Shown here: positions 26,778 through 36,706 of the stretch, piece by piece
Position numbering within the stretch: position 1 is the first letter of the stretch
Layout: every line of letters begins with the position of its first letter
From: Hyphomicrobiales bacterium
GTDB taxonomy: Bacteria; Pseudomonadota; Alphaproteobacteria; Rhizobiales; Rhizobiaceae
DNA length: 64,000 nt
Assembly: GCA_900471605.1 (NCBI GenBank)
Contig: UCEY01000016.1
Coordinates: forward strand, 186,001 to 250,000
Direction: 5' to 3'
The notes under the pieces: model-generated
What the model saw: only the letters and a program-made list of their open reading frames with translations
What the model was told of the DNA's origin: nothing
The model's database searches: none
Program-made: the position numbers and the translations under genes

Positions 26778-28073
26778 ATGCTGCGCAGAACCACGCTCAA
26801 GCTCATGGCGACGCTCACCGCCGCCTCCCTGTTGCCGCTCGGCGCCTCTGCCGAAATGCCGGCAACCATCGACAAGCCGGTCACCATCAGCTTCTACAAC
26901 TACAACCTCGCCTCTGCCGGCATCGGCTCCGAGGCCACCAAGGAACTGATCGCCGGCTTCGAGAAGAAGTTCCCGAACGTGAAGGTCGAGACGATCGCCG
27001 TTCCCTCGAACGAGATCATCAACCGCGTCCAGGCCGATATCGTCGCCGGCAAGCAGCCGGACGTCGCCCAGCTGACCTTCCGCGACCTGATCTTCATCGC
27101 CAGCGACCTCGGCGGCAACGCGCTTGAGGACATGGTGAAACCGGCCGAACTCAAGGATCATCTCAGCGGCATGATCCCCAAGGGTCTCGAACTCGGCAAG
27201 GTCGATGGCAAGACCTATGGCCTCGCCTACACCTTCTCGACGCCCGTCCTTTATTACAACGGCGACCTCTTCAAGCAGGCCGGCCTCGACCCGAACAACC
27301 CGCCGAAGACCTGGGCGGATGTCAACATCGCCGGCAAGGCGATCAAGGAAAAGACCGGCAAGAATGGCTTCTTCCCCGGCGCCTACGGCCCGAGCGACGG
27401 CACCTTCGTTTATCAGGCGATCGTCATGTCGAACGGCGGCAAGGTGCGCGACGGCGACAAGCTCACCTTCGCAGACTCCAACGCGGCGGAAGCCGTCAGG
27501 ATGCTGCGCGATATGGTCGATAGCGGCGCTCATGCCAAGATCGACCCGGCCAGCGGCTCGGACACCTTTGCCGCCGGCAATCTCGGAATGTTCGTCTATA
27601 CGACCGCGACGCTCGGCGCCTACAAGAAGGCTTCGGCCGGCAAGTTCGACCTGCGCATCGCCCCGATGCCGTCCTTCGGCGAAAAACCGACTGCTCCGAC
27701 CAATTCCGGCAGCGCCCTTTTTGTCTTCAGCAAGGACCCCGCCAAGCAGCGCGCCGCCTACGAGCTCTTGAAATACCTGACGAGCAAGGAAGCCTACACG
27801 ATCATCACCAGCAAGATCGGCTACCTGCCGCTGCGCCTCGATATCGTCGACGACCCGAACTACCTCGGCCCCTGGGTCAAGGAAAACCCGATGTTCCGCG
27901 CCAACCTGGAACAGTTGAACCGTCTCACCGCCAACGTCGCCTTCCCCGGCCCGAACTACCGCCAGGTCGAGAAGATGATGATGGACTCGGTGCGCGAAGC
28001 CGTCTTCGGCCAGGGCGATCCGGTCGCGACGCTGAAGGCCGCCCAGAACCAGGGCCAGGAGCTGATGCCGTAA
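26778..28073 (+). CDS. ABC transporter substrate-binding protein, family 1 (sugar/glycerol-phosphate type)
   Basis: Periplasmic binding protein of 431 residues with a signal peptide (LKLMATLTAASLLPLGASA, cleavage near residue 24). The family-1 binding core is seen in TYGLAYTFSTPVLYYNGDLF and SNGGKVRDGDKL. The UgpB-like arrangement fits uptake of sugars or glycerol-phosphate-like compounds. It is preceded by CGGAGA. A strong hairpin in the gap after this gene may favour its expression over the permeases. Confidence 0.92.
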   Translation: MLRRTTLKLMATLTAASLLPLGASAEMPATIDKPVTISFYNYNLASAGIGSEATKELIAGFEKKFPNVKVETIAVPSNEIINRVQADIVAGKQPDVAQLTFRDLIFIASDLGGNALEDMVKPAELKDHLSGMIPKGLELGKVDGKTYGLAYTFSTPVLYYNGDLFKQAGLDPNNPPKTWADVNIAGKAIKEKTGKNGFFPGAYGPSDGTFVYQAIVMSNGGKVRDGDKLTFADSNAAEAVRMLRDMVDSGAHAKIDPASGSDTFAAGNLGMFVYTTATLGAYKKASAGKFDLRIAPMPSFGEKPTAPTNSGSALFVFSKDPAKQRAAYELLKYLTSKEAYTIITSKIGYLPLRLDIVDDPNYLGPWVKENPMFRANLEQLNRLTANVAFPGPNYRQVEKMMMDSVREAVFGQGDPVATLKAAQNQGQELMP

Positions 28074-28088
28074 CCATCACGAGGAGAT

Positions 28089-28117
28089 GCCGGGCGGGTC
28101 TCGCTTTCCCGTCCGGC
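28089..28117 (+). other. Intercistronic hairpin after substrate-binding protein gene
   Basis: GCCGGGCGGG (28089-28098) pairs over all ten bases, one as G-U, with CCCGTCCGGC (28108-28117) around a 9-base loop. There is no T tract, so it is not a normal terminator. Such hairpins after binding-protein genes can protect the upstream mRNA. Confidence 0.6.
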
Positions 28118-28152
28118 GTCATTGTCCCCTTGGGATCATTCGGGGAAATTCC

Positions 28153-29103
28153 ATGACCGACATCCAGGCCGATCTCGCAGGACCGCTCTCCGTTGCCCGG
28201 GTGCCCGCGGCTGCCCGCCAGCGCACGACCTTCACCGTGCAGCCCTGGCTCTATCTGGCACCGGCGCTTTGTCTCCTGATGATGTGGACCTATGTGCCGC
28301 TGGTCGAGGCGTTCCAGCTTTCCTTCTACCAGTGGAACATGCTGCCGACCGCGCCGCAGCGTTACGTGGGCCTGACCAACTACCAGCGCCTGTTCGCCTT
28401 GCCGGAGATGCGCGCCGCCCTCTGGAACACGCTTTTCTACATTCTCGGCCTGTTCCCGATGTCGGTGATCATTCCGCTCTTCGTGGCGATCTGGACCCAG
28501 GATCTCGAAGGCCGCGCCCGGACGATCTACCGCGCGCTGATCTTCGTGCCGATGATCGTCGCCCCCGTGGTCGCCGCCATCCTCTGGCGCTGGCTGCTCA
28601 ACGAGGATCAGGGGCTGATCACGCTCGGGCTGGAGACGATCGGTCTCGGCCGCATCGGCTTTCTGACCGATCCGAAATACGCGCTTGCGACGCTGACCTG
28701 GATCACGGGCTGGAAGCTGATCGGCTTTTCCACCCTTTTGTTTTCCGCCGCCAATGCCGGCATCAATCCCTCCTATATCGAAGCGGCGCGCATCGACGGC
28801 GCCAGCCGCTGGGGGATCATCCGCGATATAAGACTGCCGCTGCTGTCGCCGACCATCCTGCTTCTGTCGATGATGACGATCCTGTTCGGGGCGCAGTGGA
28901 GCTTCGCCTATATCAACGTGCTCACCAATGGCGGCCCGCTGAAATCGACCACCAACATCTTCTACCTGCTCTGGGAATACGGATTCCAGACCATGTCGGC
29001 CGGCTGGAGTTCGGCGGCCGGCATGATCGCCTTTGCTGGTTTTGCGGTCATCGCAGCGGGCTGCATGTGGCTCACGAAAAGGTTTGCGGTCTATGACAAT
29101 TGA
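28153..29103 (+). CDS. Sugar-type ABC transporter permease (UgpA/MalF type)
   Basis: Inner-membrane permease of 316 residues. It starts at ATG following GGGGAAATTCC and has a first membrane segment about residues 35-55 (LYLAPALCLLMMWTYVPLV). The EAA loop EAARIDGASRWGIIRDIRLP is the ATPase contact. NGGPLKSTTNIFYLLWEYGF near the end is typical of UgpA-like permeases. It pairs with the next permease, which overlaps it by 11 bases. Confidence 0.92.
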   Translation: MTDIQADLAGPLSVARVPAAARQRTTFTVQPWLYLAPALCLLMMWTYVPLVEAFQLSFYQWNMLPTAPQRYVGLTNYQRLFALPEMRAALWNTLFYILGLFPMSVIIPLFVAIWTQDLEGRARTIYRALIFVPMIVAPVVAAILWRWLLNEDQGLITLGLETIGLGRIGFLTDPKYALATLTWITGWKLIGFSTLLFSAANAGINPSYIEAARIDGASRWGIIRDIRLPLLSPTILLLSMMTILFGAQWSFAYINVLTNGGPLKSTTNIFYLLWEYGFQTMSAGWSSAAGMIAFAGFAVIAAGCMWLTKRFAVYDN

Positions 29104-29956
29104 CGCTTCCCATGCCTCGATCGCGCTCGCTTCTGCGGAAACGAAGTCCGGCAGGACCCGACGGTTCGCGGTGCATGCGGTGATGATCCTCCTGTCTTTC
29201 CTGTCGATCTTTCCGATCTACTGGATGATCGTCACTTCGCTTCGGCCGGAGAACGAGATCTTCTCCACCTCGCTCTGGCCGTCGAACCCGTCGCTCGAAA
29301 ACTATGTCTTCGTGCTGACCCGCATTCCGATGATCGGGATGCTCATCAACACCACGGTCGTCTCCGCGGCGACCGCCCTTCTCCAAGTGGTGACCGGCCT
29401 GTTTGCGGCCTATGCGCTGGTGCGCTGGCGCATGCGCCTGTCCGGCGTCATCCACGGGCTCATCGCCCTCTCCTGGCTGGTGCCGTTCCAGGTCACCATG
29501 ATCCCCAACTACGTGCTCGCCTCGCGGCTGGGCCTCCTCGACACGTTGACCGGTCTCATCGTGCCGAACGCGGCGCATGCCTTTGCGATCCTGCTGCTCT
29601 ACAACGCGATGCGCTCCTTTCCGACCGAGATCCTCGAAGCGGCGCGCATCGACGGCGCGCGAAGCTGGAAGATCCTCTGGCAGATCGTCGTGCCGAACAT
29701 GGGCGCGCCGATCGCCTCGCTGTCGATCATCGCCTTCATTTCCGCCTGGAACGAATATTTCTGGCCGCTGCTCCTGTCGCGCAAGCCGGAAAACTCGGTC
29801 GTCCAGATCGGCCTGCAGATGTTCATGACCCAGGAGGGCAATCTCTGGGGGCCGCTGATGGCGGCCGCTGCACTCGCCAGCCTGCCGATCCTGGTCATCT
29901 ACCTGATCCTGCAGCGCCACGTCATCGAATCCTTCATGAAATCCGGAATCCGCTGA
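29093..29956 (+). CDS. Sugar-type ABC transporter permease (UgpE/MalG type)
   Basis: Inner-membrane permease of 287 residues with a first segment VMILLSFLSIFPIYWMIVTS, the SLRPENEIF periplasmic start, and the EAA loop EAARIDGARSWKILWQIVVP. The start lies 11 bases inside the preceding permease. No ATP-binding gene follows, so the importer must use an ATPase encoded elsewhere. The UgpC-type ATPase at 48023-49117 is the only candidate of that class in this window. Confidence 0.92.
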   Translation: MTIDASHASIALASAETKSGRTRRFAVHAVMILLSFLSIFPIYWMIVTSLRPENEIFSTSLWPSNPSLENYVFVLTRIPMIGMLINTTVVSAATALLQVVTGLFAAYALVRWRMRLSGVIHGLIALSWLVPFQVTMIPNYVLASRLGLLDTLTGLIVPNAAHAFAILLLYNAMRSFPTEILEAARIDGARSWKILWQIVVPNMGAPIASLSIIAFISAWNEYFWPLLLSRKPENSVVQIGLQMFMTQEGNLWGPLMAAAALASLPILVIYLILQRHVIESFMKSGIR

Positions 29957-29957
29957 T

Positions 29958-30698
29958 ATGCTGAGCTATGAACGCCTGATCGCGCTGGAAGGCGCCCACA
30001 ATGTCCGCGACCTCGGCGGTTACAGAACCGCAAACGGCGGCCTGACCCGCTGGCGGTCGATCCTGCGCGGCGACGCATTGCACCGCCTGAGCGAGGCCGA
30101 TATCGACACCTTGCTGGACAACGGGCTCGCCACCGTCATCGACTTGCGCAACGCCCACGAGATCGCGGTCGAAGCCAATCCCTTCACCAACCATGCCCAA
30201 ATTCGCTACCACAACACGCCGCTGTTTTCCGCGCTGGCACCGGTCGAGATGATGGCGAATGCCGCATTGAGCTTCGACATGGGCGATCGTTATTGCCAGG
30301 CGATCGACGACTGCCAGCCGGCGATCGCCGAAGTCCTGAAAACCATCGCCGACGCGCCCGAAGGAGCCGTGCTCTTCCATTGCAGCGCCGGCAAGGACCG
30401 CACCGGCGTTATCTCTGCGCTGTTGCTCGCCAACGCCGGCGTCGATGAAGCAACCATTGTCGAGGATTATGCCCTGACGGCGACGATTTCCGGGCCGCTG
30501 ATCGCAAGGCTGAGGGAACGCGCACTTGGCCGCGGCACGCCGGCTGATCTCGTCGATATCGTCCTGGCCTCCGAGCCGCGCAGCATGCGCCAGGCGCTCG
30601 ACCATATCGCCAGGAACTACGGCAGCGTGCGGGACTACCTCATCCGTCTCGGTTTCGACGAACCGGCGATGGCACGGCTGAGGAGCCGCCTGTCCTAG
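29958..30698 (+). CDS. Tyrosine/dual-specificity phosphatase-like protein
   Basis: Protein of 246 residues with the protein-tyrosine-phosphatase P-loop HCSAGKDRTGV, placing nucleophile Cys142 and Arg148. The N terminus AHNVRDLGGYRTANGG and DLRNAHEIAVEANP match the bacterial Y_phosphatase3 family. Members dephosphorylate proteins, phosphoinositides or small phosphomonoesters. It begins one base after the permease stop, so it belongs to the importer operon. With the metallophosphoesterase it could strip phosphate from the imported compound. Confidence 0.88.
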   Translation: MLSYERLIALEGAHNVRDLGGYRTANGGLTRWRSILRGDALHRLSEADIDTLLDNGLATVIDLRNAHEIAVEANPFTNHAQIRYHNTPLFSALAPVEMMANAALSFDMGDRYCQAIDDCQPAIAEVLKTIADAPEGAVLFHCSAGKDRTGVISALLLANAGVDEATIVEDYALTATISGPLIARLRERALGRGTPADLVDIVLASEPRSMRQALDHIARNYGSVRDYLIRLGFDEPAMARLRSRLS

Positions 30699-30802
30699 AA
30701 CCGCGTGGCGGGCAAGAGTGTCGGAAAGCACCTCGGCCGGCAACCGATTGCCGCTGCCGGTAAAATCGTCACGGGATTGGCCAGCGCATCAGCATCGGGC
30801 TG

Positions 30803-31780
30803 TTACCCGCCGTTGTGAGGCCGAGCGGCTGGAACGAGAACGCGATCGACGATCCGCGAGTCGAGATCGTAGACCGAGATCGGTGTATCCTTGCCGATCC
30901 GGGTTCCGTCCAGCAGGCGGATCAAATCATCCGCGCCGCCGACGGGCTGGCCGTCGATCGCCAGGATGAAATCTCCTTCCTTCAAGCCTGCGCGGTCGGC
31001 CGGACTGCCCGGGTCGATGCGGCGGATGCGCACCGTCGTTTCCTGGGTCATCCCTGCCTTCACCGCGACGCGGCGCGGAAGCGCGGTCGTATCGACGACG
31101 ATGCCGATGAAGGCGCGCCGCACATGACCGAAACGCAGGATTTCCGAAACGACGAAGTTGGCCGTGTTGGAGGCCACAGCAAAGGCGATGCCCTGCGCGC
31201 CGCGGATGACCGCGGTATTGACGCCGACCACTTCGCCGGAGGCCGACACAAGTGGTCCGCCGGAATTGCCCGGATTGAGCGCGGCATCGGTCTGCACGAC
31301 GTCATCGATCAGCCGCCCGGTGGAAGACCGCATCGAGCGGCCGAGCGCGGAGACGACGCCTGACGTCACCGACCAGTCGAAACCGAGCGGATTGCCGATC
31401 GCAATCGCGATATGGCCGCGCCGCAATTTCTGGGAATCGCCGAGCCGTGCCCAGGCCTGCACGTCCATGTCGGCGCGTACCAGCGCGATATCGGTATCGG
31501 CGTCGCGGCCGAGAACGGCGCCCTGCCCGACCGCGCCATTGGCGCTGCGGATCCGCACGGTCCTGGCATCTGCCACCACGTGGTGATTGGTGATGATCAG
31601 GCCGTCGGGCGAGATCGCAAAGCCCGATCCATGGCCTCCTTGGCCGTCAACGCCGCCGAGCCGCTCGATGCGGCTGACGGCGGGACCGACGCGGTCCACC
31701 GCGCCGGCAACCGTCTCCGAATAGGCGTCGAGAAGCGCGCCATCCTCGGGGACGGGAGGATTGATATCGATAAATCCCAT
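30803..31780 (-). CDS. HtrA/DegP-like serine protease with one PDZ domain, no signal peptide
   Basis: Trypsin-like protease of 325 residues. The catalytic triad is visible as His67 in TNHHVV, Asp97 in DTDIALVR and Ser173 in NPGNSGGPL. A single PDZ domain occupies about residues 225-315 (IDPGSPADRAGLKEGDFILA). DegP-type proteins are normally periplasmic, but residues 1-40 here show no hydrophobic signal. I prefer ATG at 31780 with CGGAG upstream; an upstream TTG at 31813 would add 11 residues (through VFSGVLVM) and still not give a clear signal. It is convergent with the phosphatase gene and follows udh on the minus strand. Its function here is unknown. Confidence 0.85.
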   Translation of the reverse strand: MGFIDINPPVPEDGALLDAYSETVAGAVDRVGPAVSRIERLGGVDGQGGHGSGFAISPDGLIITNHHVVADARTVRIRSANGAVGQGAVLGRDADTDIALVRADMDVQAWARLGDSQKLRRGHIAIAIGNPLGFDWSVTSGVVSALGRSMRSSTGRLIDDVVQTDAALNPGNSGGPLVSASGEVVGVNTAVIRGAQGIAFAVASNTANFVVSEILRFGHVRRAFIGIVVDTTALPRRVAVKAGMTQETTVRIRRIDPGSPADRAGLKEGDFILAIDGQPVGGADDLIRLLDGTRIGKDTPISVYDLDSRIVDRVLVPAARPHNGG

Positions 31781-31882
31781 GACAAGAACTCCGGAAAACA
31801 CCTTCTCGGACAAGAGAAGGTCTTTGAAGGAGCTGATGTGGTGGGTTCGAAAGCCGGAAACAAGAACCCCGCTTTAGCCGGC

Positions 31883-32677
31883 TCAGCTCTCCGAAAAGAT
31901 CGGGTCCTGGGTGAACATGCCGCCCTGGTAGACTGCGGCCGGGGATGTCGGTTCCGGGCGCCCCTTGGCGTCGAGCTCGGCACGGAAGCGTTCGGCATTG
32001 TCCTTCGGCTTCCAGCCGAGATAGGACGCGTGGGAATTGTCCCACCACTTGCTGTCATTGTCGGAAATGCCCCAGATGATCGGGCAGCCGAGCATCGGCG
32101 CGCGAAACACGCAGTCGATCAGGGATGCGAAGTCGTCATAGGACATCCAGCCCGACAGCATGCGGTGGTTGATCGGCTTCTCGAAGCAGCTGCCGATCCT
32201 GACGAGGGCCGTCTCCTGACCGAATTTTTCGAAATACATCCGCGCCAGCGCCTCGCCGAAGCATTTCGACACGCCATAAAGCCCGTCCGGCTTCATCGGA
32301 GCCTTGACGTCGATATGCTCGTCCTGGCGATAGAAGCCAACGACATGGTTGGAGCTGGCAAACAGGATCCGCGGCTGGCCATGGGCCCGCGCCGCCTCGT
32401 AGATGTTGTAGAGGCCGAGCAGGTTGGCATTGAGGATCTTGGAAAACTTGTCTTCCACGGAGATGCCACCGAGATGCAGGATACCGTCGCAGCCTTCGAC
32501 CAGCTTCATGACCGCATCCGGGTCGCCGAGGTCGCATGTGACGACTTCCTCGTTCGGACCGGGGGTGCCGAGATCGACGATATCGGAGAGCCGAAGCGTC
32601 TCGGCAAAACCGGCAAGGCGCGAGCGCATGGCGCGTCCGAGGCCGCCGCCGGCACCGGTGATCAAAAGTCTTTTCAA
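31883..32677 (-). CDS. udh: Uronate dehydrogenase
   Basis: NAD-dependent short-chain-type dehydrogenase of 264 residues that oxidises D-galacturonate or D-glucuronate to the aldarolactone. The sequence closely resembles my recollection of Agrobacterium Udh, including HLGGIS, ILFASSNHVVGFY, YGVSKCFGE (YxxxK) and GWKPKDNAERFR. The start is inferred as TTG at 32677, matching the family N terminus (LKRLLITG), with GGAGG 8 bases upstream. It is divergent from the GntR gene and heads the oxidative uronate pathway encoded nearby. Confidence 0.93.
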   Translation of the reverse strand: MKRLLITGAGGGLGRAMRSRLAGFAETLRLSDIVDLGTPGPNEEVVTCDLGDPDAVMKLVEGCDGILHLGGISVEDKFSKILNANLLGLYNIYEAARAHGQPRILFASSNHVVGFYRQDEHIDVKAPMKPDGLYGVSKCFGEALARMYFEKFGQETALVRIGSCFEKPINHRMLSGWMSYDDFASLIDCVFRAPMLGCPIIWGISDNDSKWWDNSHASYLGWKPKDNAERFRAELDAKGRPEPTSPAAVYQGGMFTQDPIFSES

Positions 32678-32743
32678 GAAATCATCCTCCGAAAGCGGTC
32701 TGTCGACCGCGGCAATCAATTCATCGGCCGGCCTGGCGGCCAA

Positions 32744-32758
32744 CTTGTTCGTGACAAG
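32744..32758. promoter_or_regulatory. Candidate GntR operator CTTGT-N5-ACAAG, udh/gntR gap
   Basis: CTTGTTCGTGACAAG is an inverted repeat with 5-base arms. It overlaps a possible -35 (TTGTTC) of the gntR promoter. The same element, with longer arms, occurs before kdgD. The shared element suggests one regulator for both sites. Confidence 0.6.
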
Positions 32759-32774
32759 GGTCGATACTTATCAT
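32745..32774 (+). promoter_or_regulatory. Predicted gntR promoter
   Basis: TTGTTC at 32745-32750 and TATCAT at 32769-32774, spacing 18 (or TTATCA at 17), lie upstream of the regulator gene. The -35 falls inside the CTTGT-N5-ACAAG palindrome, so autoregulation is likely. Confidence 0.4.
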
Positions 32775-32884
32775 ACATGTTGAAGAAACCCGGTCAATAA
32801 GTTGAAGCCGGTTTGGAGTGGTCACCCACTTGAGATATAGGTCGGCGCCATATTGTCATGCGCCACCGAGCAGGGAGGAATGAA

Positions 32885-33635
32885 ATGAGCGTTGAAACCA
32901 AACTCGATACCGGCAGGGGATCGAGAACGCTTGTTTCCCGCCTCGGAGAGACGTTGCGCCAGGCGATCGCGGCAGGGCAGTTTCCGCCGGGCTCGCGCCT
33001 GCCGAGCGAGGCGCAGCTGACCGAGGCGCATGGTGTCAGCCGCACCGTCGTGCGAGAGGCGATCGCGTCGCTGCGCGCCGACCGGCTGGTGGAGGCCCGC
33101 CAGGGCGCCGGCGTCTTCGTGCTGGAGCCTTCAGGCGCAGCACAGCCGGTTTTGCTGTCCCTTTCGAACATCGATCTTGCCCGCGTATCCTCGATGATCG
33201 AGCTCCTGGAGCTCCGGACCGCCGTCGAAGTCGAGGCAGCGGGCCTCGCCGCCCTTCGCCGTTCGCCCGCCCAGGAAGAGGTCATCCTCGACCGCCATTA
33301 CGCGGTCCGGGCCTGTTTCGAGGCGGCAAAACCGACCAGCGAGGCCGATTTCGCGCTGCATCTGGCGATCGCCGAAGCGACCAACAATCCCCGCTTCCGC
33401 GAGTTCCTGACGATGATCGGCCGCAGCCTGATCCCGCGCGCAGCCCTGCGCCCGGACGATTCGGAGCCCGATCAGGCTGCTTATATCAAGCTGCTCGACG
33501 AAGAGCACAACGCCATCGTGGTGGCGATTTCCGATGGCGACGAAGACCGTGCCCGTGACGCCATGCGCCGGCATCTGAGGGGTGCGCAGCTGCGTTATCG
33601 CACCCTGCTTCGGGAGCTCCGCGAATCTGTAAGAT

Positions 33636-33637
<2 letters not shown>
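32885..33637 (+). CDS. GntR family regulator, FCD subfamily (uronate cluster)
   Basis: Regulator of 250 residues with an N-terminal winged helix-turn-helix (LPSEAQLTEAHGVSRTVVRE) and a C-terminal FCD ligand domain (ADFALHLAIAEATNNPRF with metal-binding-type Asp/His positions). The ATG follows GGGAGGAATGAA. It lies between udh (divergent) and kdgD (same strand). Palindromes of one type occur on both sides, so it most likely represses the uronate genes and responds to a pathway sugar acid. Confidence 0.9.
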
Positions 33638-34618
<981 letters not shown>

Positions 34619-34622
34619 CGCC

Positions 34623-35759
34623 ATGAAGATCGTCTCGGTCCGCACACATCTTCTCGAACACAGGCTCGACGTCGCCTTCGAAAGCGCCTCGATGCGCTTC
34701 GATCGCCGTGCCCATGTGCTTGTCGAGATCGAGTGTGACGATGGCACGATCGGCTGGGGCGAATGCCTGGGCCCGGCCCGGCCAAATGCTGCCGTGGTCG
34801 CGACTTATGCGAATTGGCTGATCGGCGAAAACCCGCTCGAAACCGAAAAGATCTGGGCGCGGCTCTATAACGCGTTGCGCGACCAGGGCCAGCGCGGCCT
34901 TGCCGTCACCGCACTTTCGGGCATCGACATCGCGCTCTGGGACATCAAGGGCAAACATTTCGGCGTGCCCGTCTCGATCCTGCTCGGCGGTCGTTTCCGC
35001 GAGAGCGTCAAGGCCTATGCGACCGGCAGCTTCAAGCGCGACGGCGTCGACCGGGTCGAAGACAACGCAACGGACGTCGCCCGTTATTGGGACGATGGGT
35101 TCCACGCCAGCAAGATCAAGATCGGTTTCGGCATCGAGGAAGATTTGCGCGTCATCCGTGCCGTGCGCGATGCCGTCGGCCCCGACATGCGCCTGATGGT
35201 CGACGCCAACCATGGTTATGACGCCATCGAGGCGATCAAGTTCGGGCAGGCGGCTGCGGAGCTCAATATCGATTGGTTCGAAGAACCCGTCGTGCCGGAA
35301 CAGCTTGCCGCCTATCGCGAAGTCCGCGCCCGCCAGCCGATCCCGGTTGCCGGCGGCGAGACCTGGCACAGCCGCTGGGGCATGCGCGAGCCGGTGGAAA
35401 CCCGCGCCGTCGATATTCTCCAGCCCGACCTTGCCGGCGTTGGCGGCTTTACCGAAGCCAAACGCGTCGCCGATCTGGCGGCTCTCCATGGCATCCGGGT
35501 CGTGCCGCATGTCTGGGGCACCGCCGTCCATATCGCCGCCGCCCTGCAGTTCATGGCGGCGATGATCCCGAGCCCGGTTCGCGTCAACCCGATCGAACCG
35601 ATCCTCGAATTCGACCGTACCCACAATCCGTTCCGTCAGGCGGTGATCAAAACCCCGATCGAACACGAGCGCGGCGTGGTGCAGATTCCACACGGCCCAG
35701 GGCTTGGAATCGAAATCAACCGCGATGCGCTCAAAGAATTCCGCATGGGAGACAACTGA
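34623..35759 (+). CDS. gci: D-galactarolactone cycloisomerase (enolase superfamily)
   Basis: Mandelate-racemase-subgroup enzyme of 378 residues. It strongly resembles Agrobacterium Gci, sharing the N terminus LEHRLDxxFESASMRFDRRA and the ending GLGIEINRDALKEFRM. Residues readable are the KxK base K164/K166, metal ligands D194, E220 and E246, and the Asp269-His296 dyad. Gci opens D-galactaro-1,4-lactone to 3-deoxy-2-keto-hexarate, continuing from the Udh product. It starts 4 bases after kdgD. Confidence 0.92.
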   Translation: MKIVSVRTHLLEHRLDVAFESASMRFDRRAHVLVEIECDDGTIGWGECLGPARPNAAVVATYANWLIGENPLETEKIWARLYNALRDQGQRGLAVTALSGIDIALWDIKGKHFGVPVSILLGGRFRESVKAYATGSFKRDGVDRVEDNATDVARYWDDGFHASKIKIGFGIEEDLRVIRAVRDAVGPDMRLMVDANHGYDAIEAIKFGQAAAELNIDWFEEPVVPEQLAAYREVRARQPIPVAGGETWHSRWGMREPVETRAVDILQPDLAGVGGFTEAKRVADLAALHGIRVVPHVWGTAVHIAAALQFMAAMIPSPVRVNPIEPILEFDRTHNPFRQAVIKTPIEHERGVVQIPHGPGLGIEINRDALKEFRMGDN

Positions 35760-36625
35760 TGCTCGTCCGCACCCTTTCCGGCACACCGCCCAAGACAAAG
35801 CTGCCCAAGGGCGCGGTAGATGCTCAGATGCACGCCTATCTGCCGGGCTACCCTTCCCTGCCCGGGGGTCCCGGCCTGCCCGCGGGAGACCTGCCGACGC
35901 CGGCCCAATACCTTGAATTCATGCGCTGGCTCGGCATCGACCGGGTGATCGTCACCCAGGGCAATGCGCAGCAGCGCGACAACTCCAATCTCAATGCCTG
36001 CCTTGCGGAATTCGGCTCGATCGCCCGCGGCGTCTGCGTCATCGACTCGACGACATCGGACGCCGAGCTGGAGCGCCTTTCCGCCGCCGGCAATGTCGGC
36101 GCCCGGATCATGGATCTGCCCGGCGGCGCGGTGAACCTCTCCGAACTCGAAGCCGTCGATGCCAGGGCCGCATCCCAAGGCTGGATGCTCGCCGTCCAGT
36201 TCGACGGGAGCAACATTCTCGATCACGAGGCACGGCTCGCAAAGCTGAAATCCCGCTGGGTCCTCGATCACCATGGAAAATTCTTCGCCGGCGTCACGCC
36301 CGACAGCGCCCAGATCGGCGCGGTCAAGCGGCTGATCGACGGCGGCAGATGCTGGTTCAAATTCGCCGGCGTCTACGAATCCTCGAAAGCCGGCGGCCCG
36401 GATTACGCCGATGTCGCAGCCGTTGCCCGCGAGATCGCCAGATACGCGCCGGAACGCATCGTCTGGGGCACCAACTGGCCGCACAACCTTGCCCGCGAAC
36501 AGGCCGATTATCCCGATGACGTGGCGCTCACCGATACCGTGCTGGGCTGGCTCCCGGACGACAAGGCGCGCCAGCTCGCGCTCGTGAAAAACCCCGAAGA
36601 GCTTTACGGCCTGTCCGCGCAATAA
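35759..36625 (+). CDS. gli: D-galactarolactone isomerase (amidohydrolase superfamily)
   Basis: Amidohydrolase_2-type protein of 288 residues matching Agrobacterium Gli, which isomerises D-galactaro-1,5-lactone to the 1,4-lactone used by Gci. It has GAVDAQMHAYLPGYPS near the N terminus, WVLDHHGKFFAG and IVWGTNWPHNL. The first motif reads DAQMH where hydrolytic members have a DxHxH metal site. The start overlaps the gci stop by one base, and the pairing with gci supports the assignment. Confidence 0.9.
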   Translation: MLVRTLSGTPPKTKLPKGAVDAQMHAYLPGYPSLPGGPGLPAGDLPTPAQYLEFMRWLGIDRVIVTQGNAQQRDNSNLNACLAEFGSIARGVCVIDSTTSDAELERLSAAGNVGARIMDLPGGAVNLSELEAVDARAASQGWMLAVQFDGSNILDHEARLAKLKSRWVLDHHGKFFAGVTPDSAQIGAVKRLIDGGRCWFKFAGVYESSKAGGPDYADVAAVAREIARYAPERIVWGTNWPHNLAREQADYPDDVALTDTVLGWLPDDKARQLALVKNPEELYGLSAQ

Positions 36626-36706
36626 ACGGCAGGGCGGCGGCTACGGGAGACGAATACCCAAACGACCGGCGCGTGGAGGCGCCGGCGAATAACGGAGGAG
36701 GACAAT

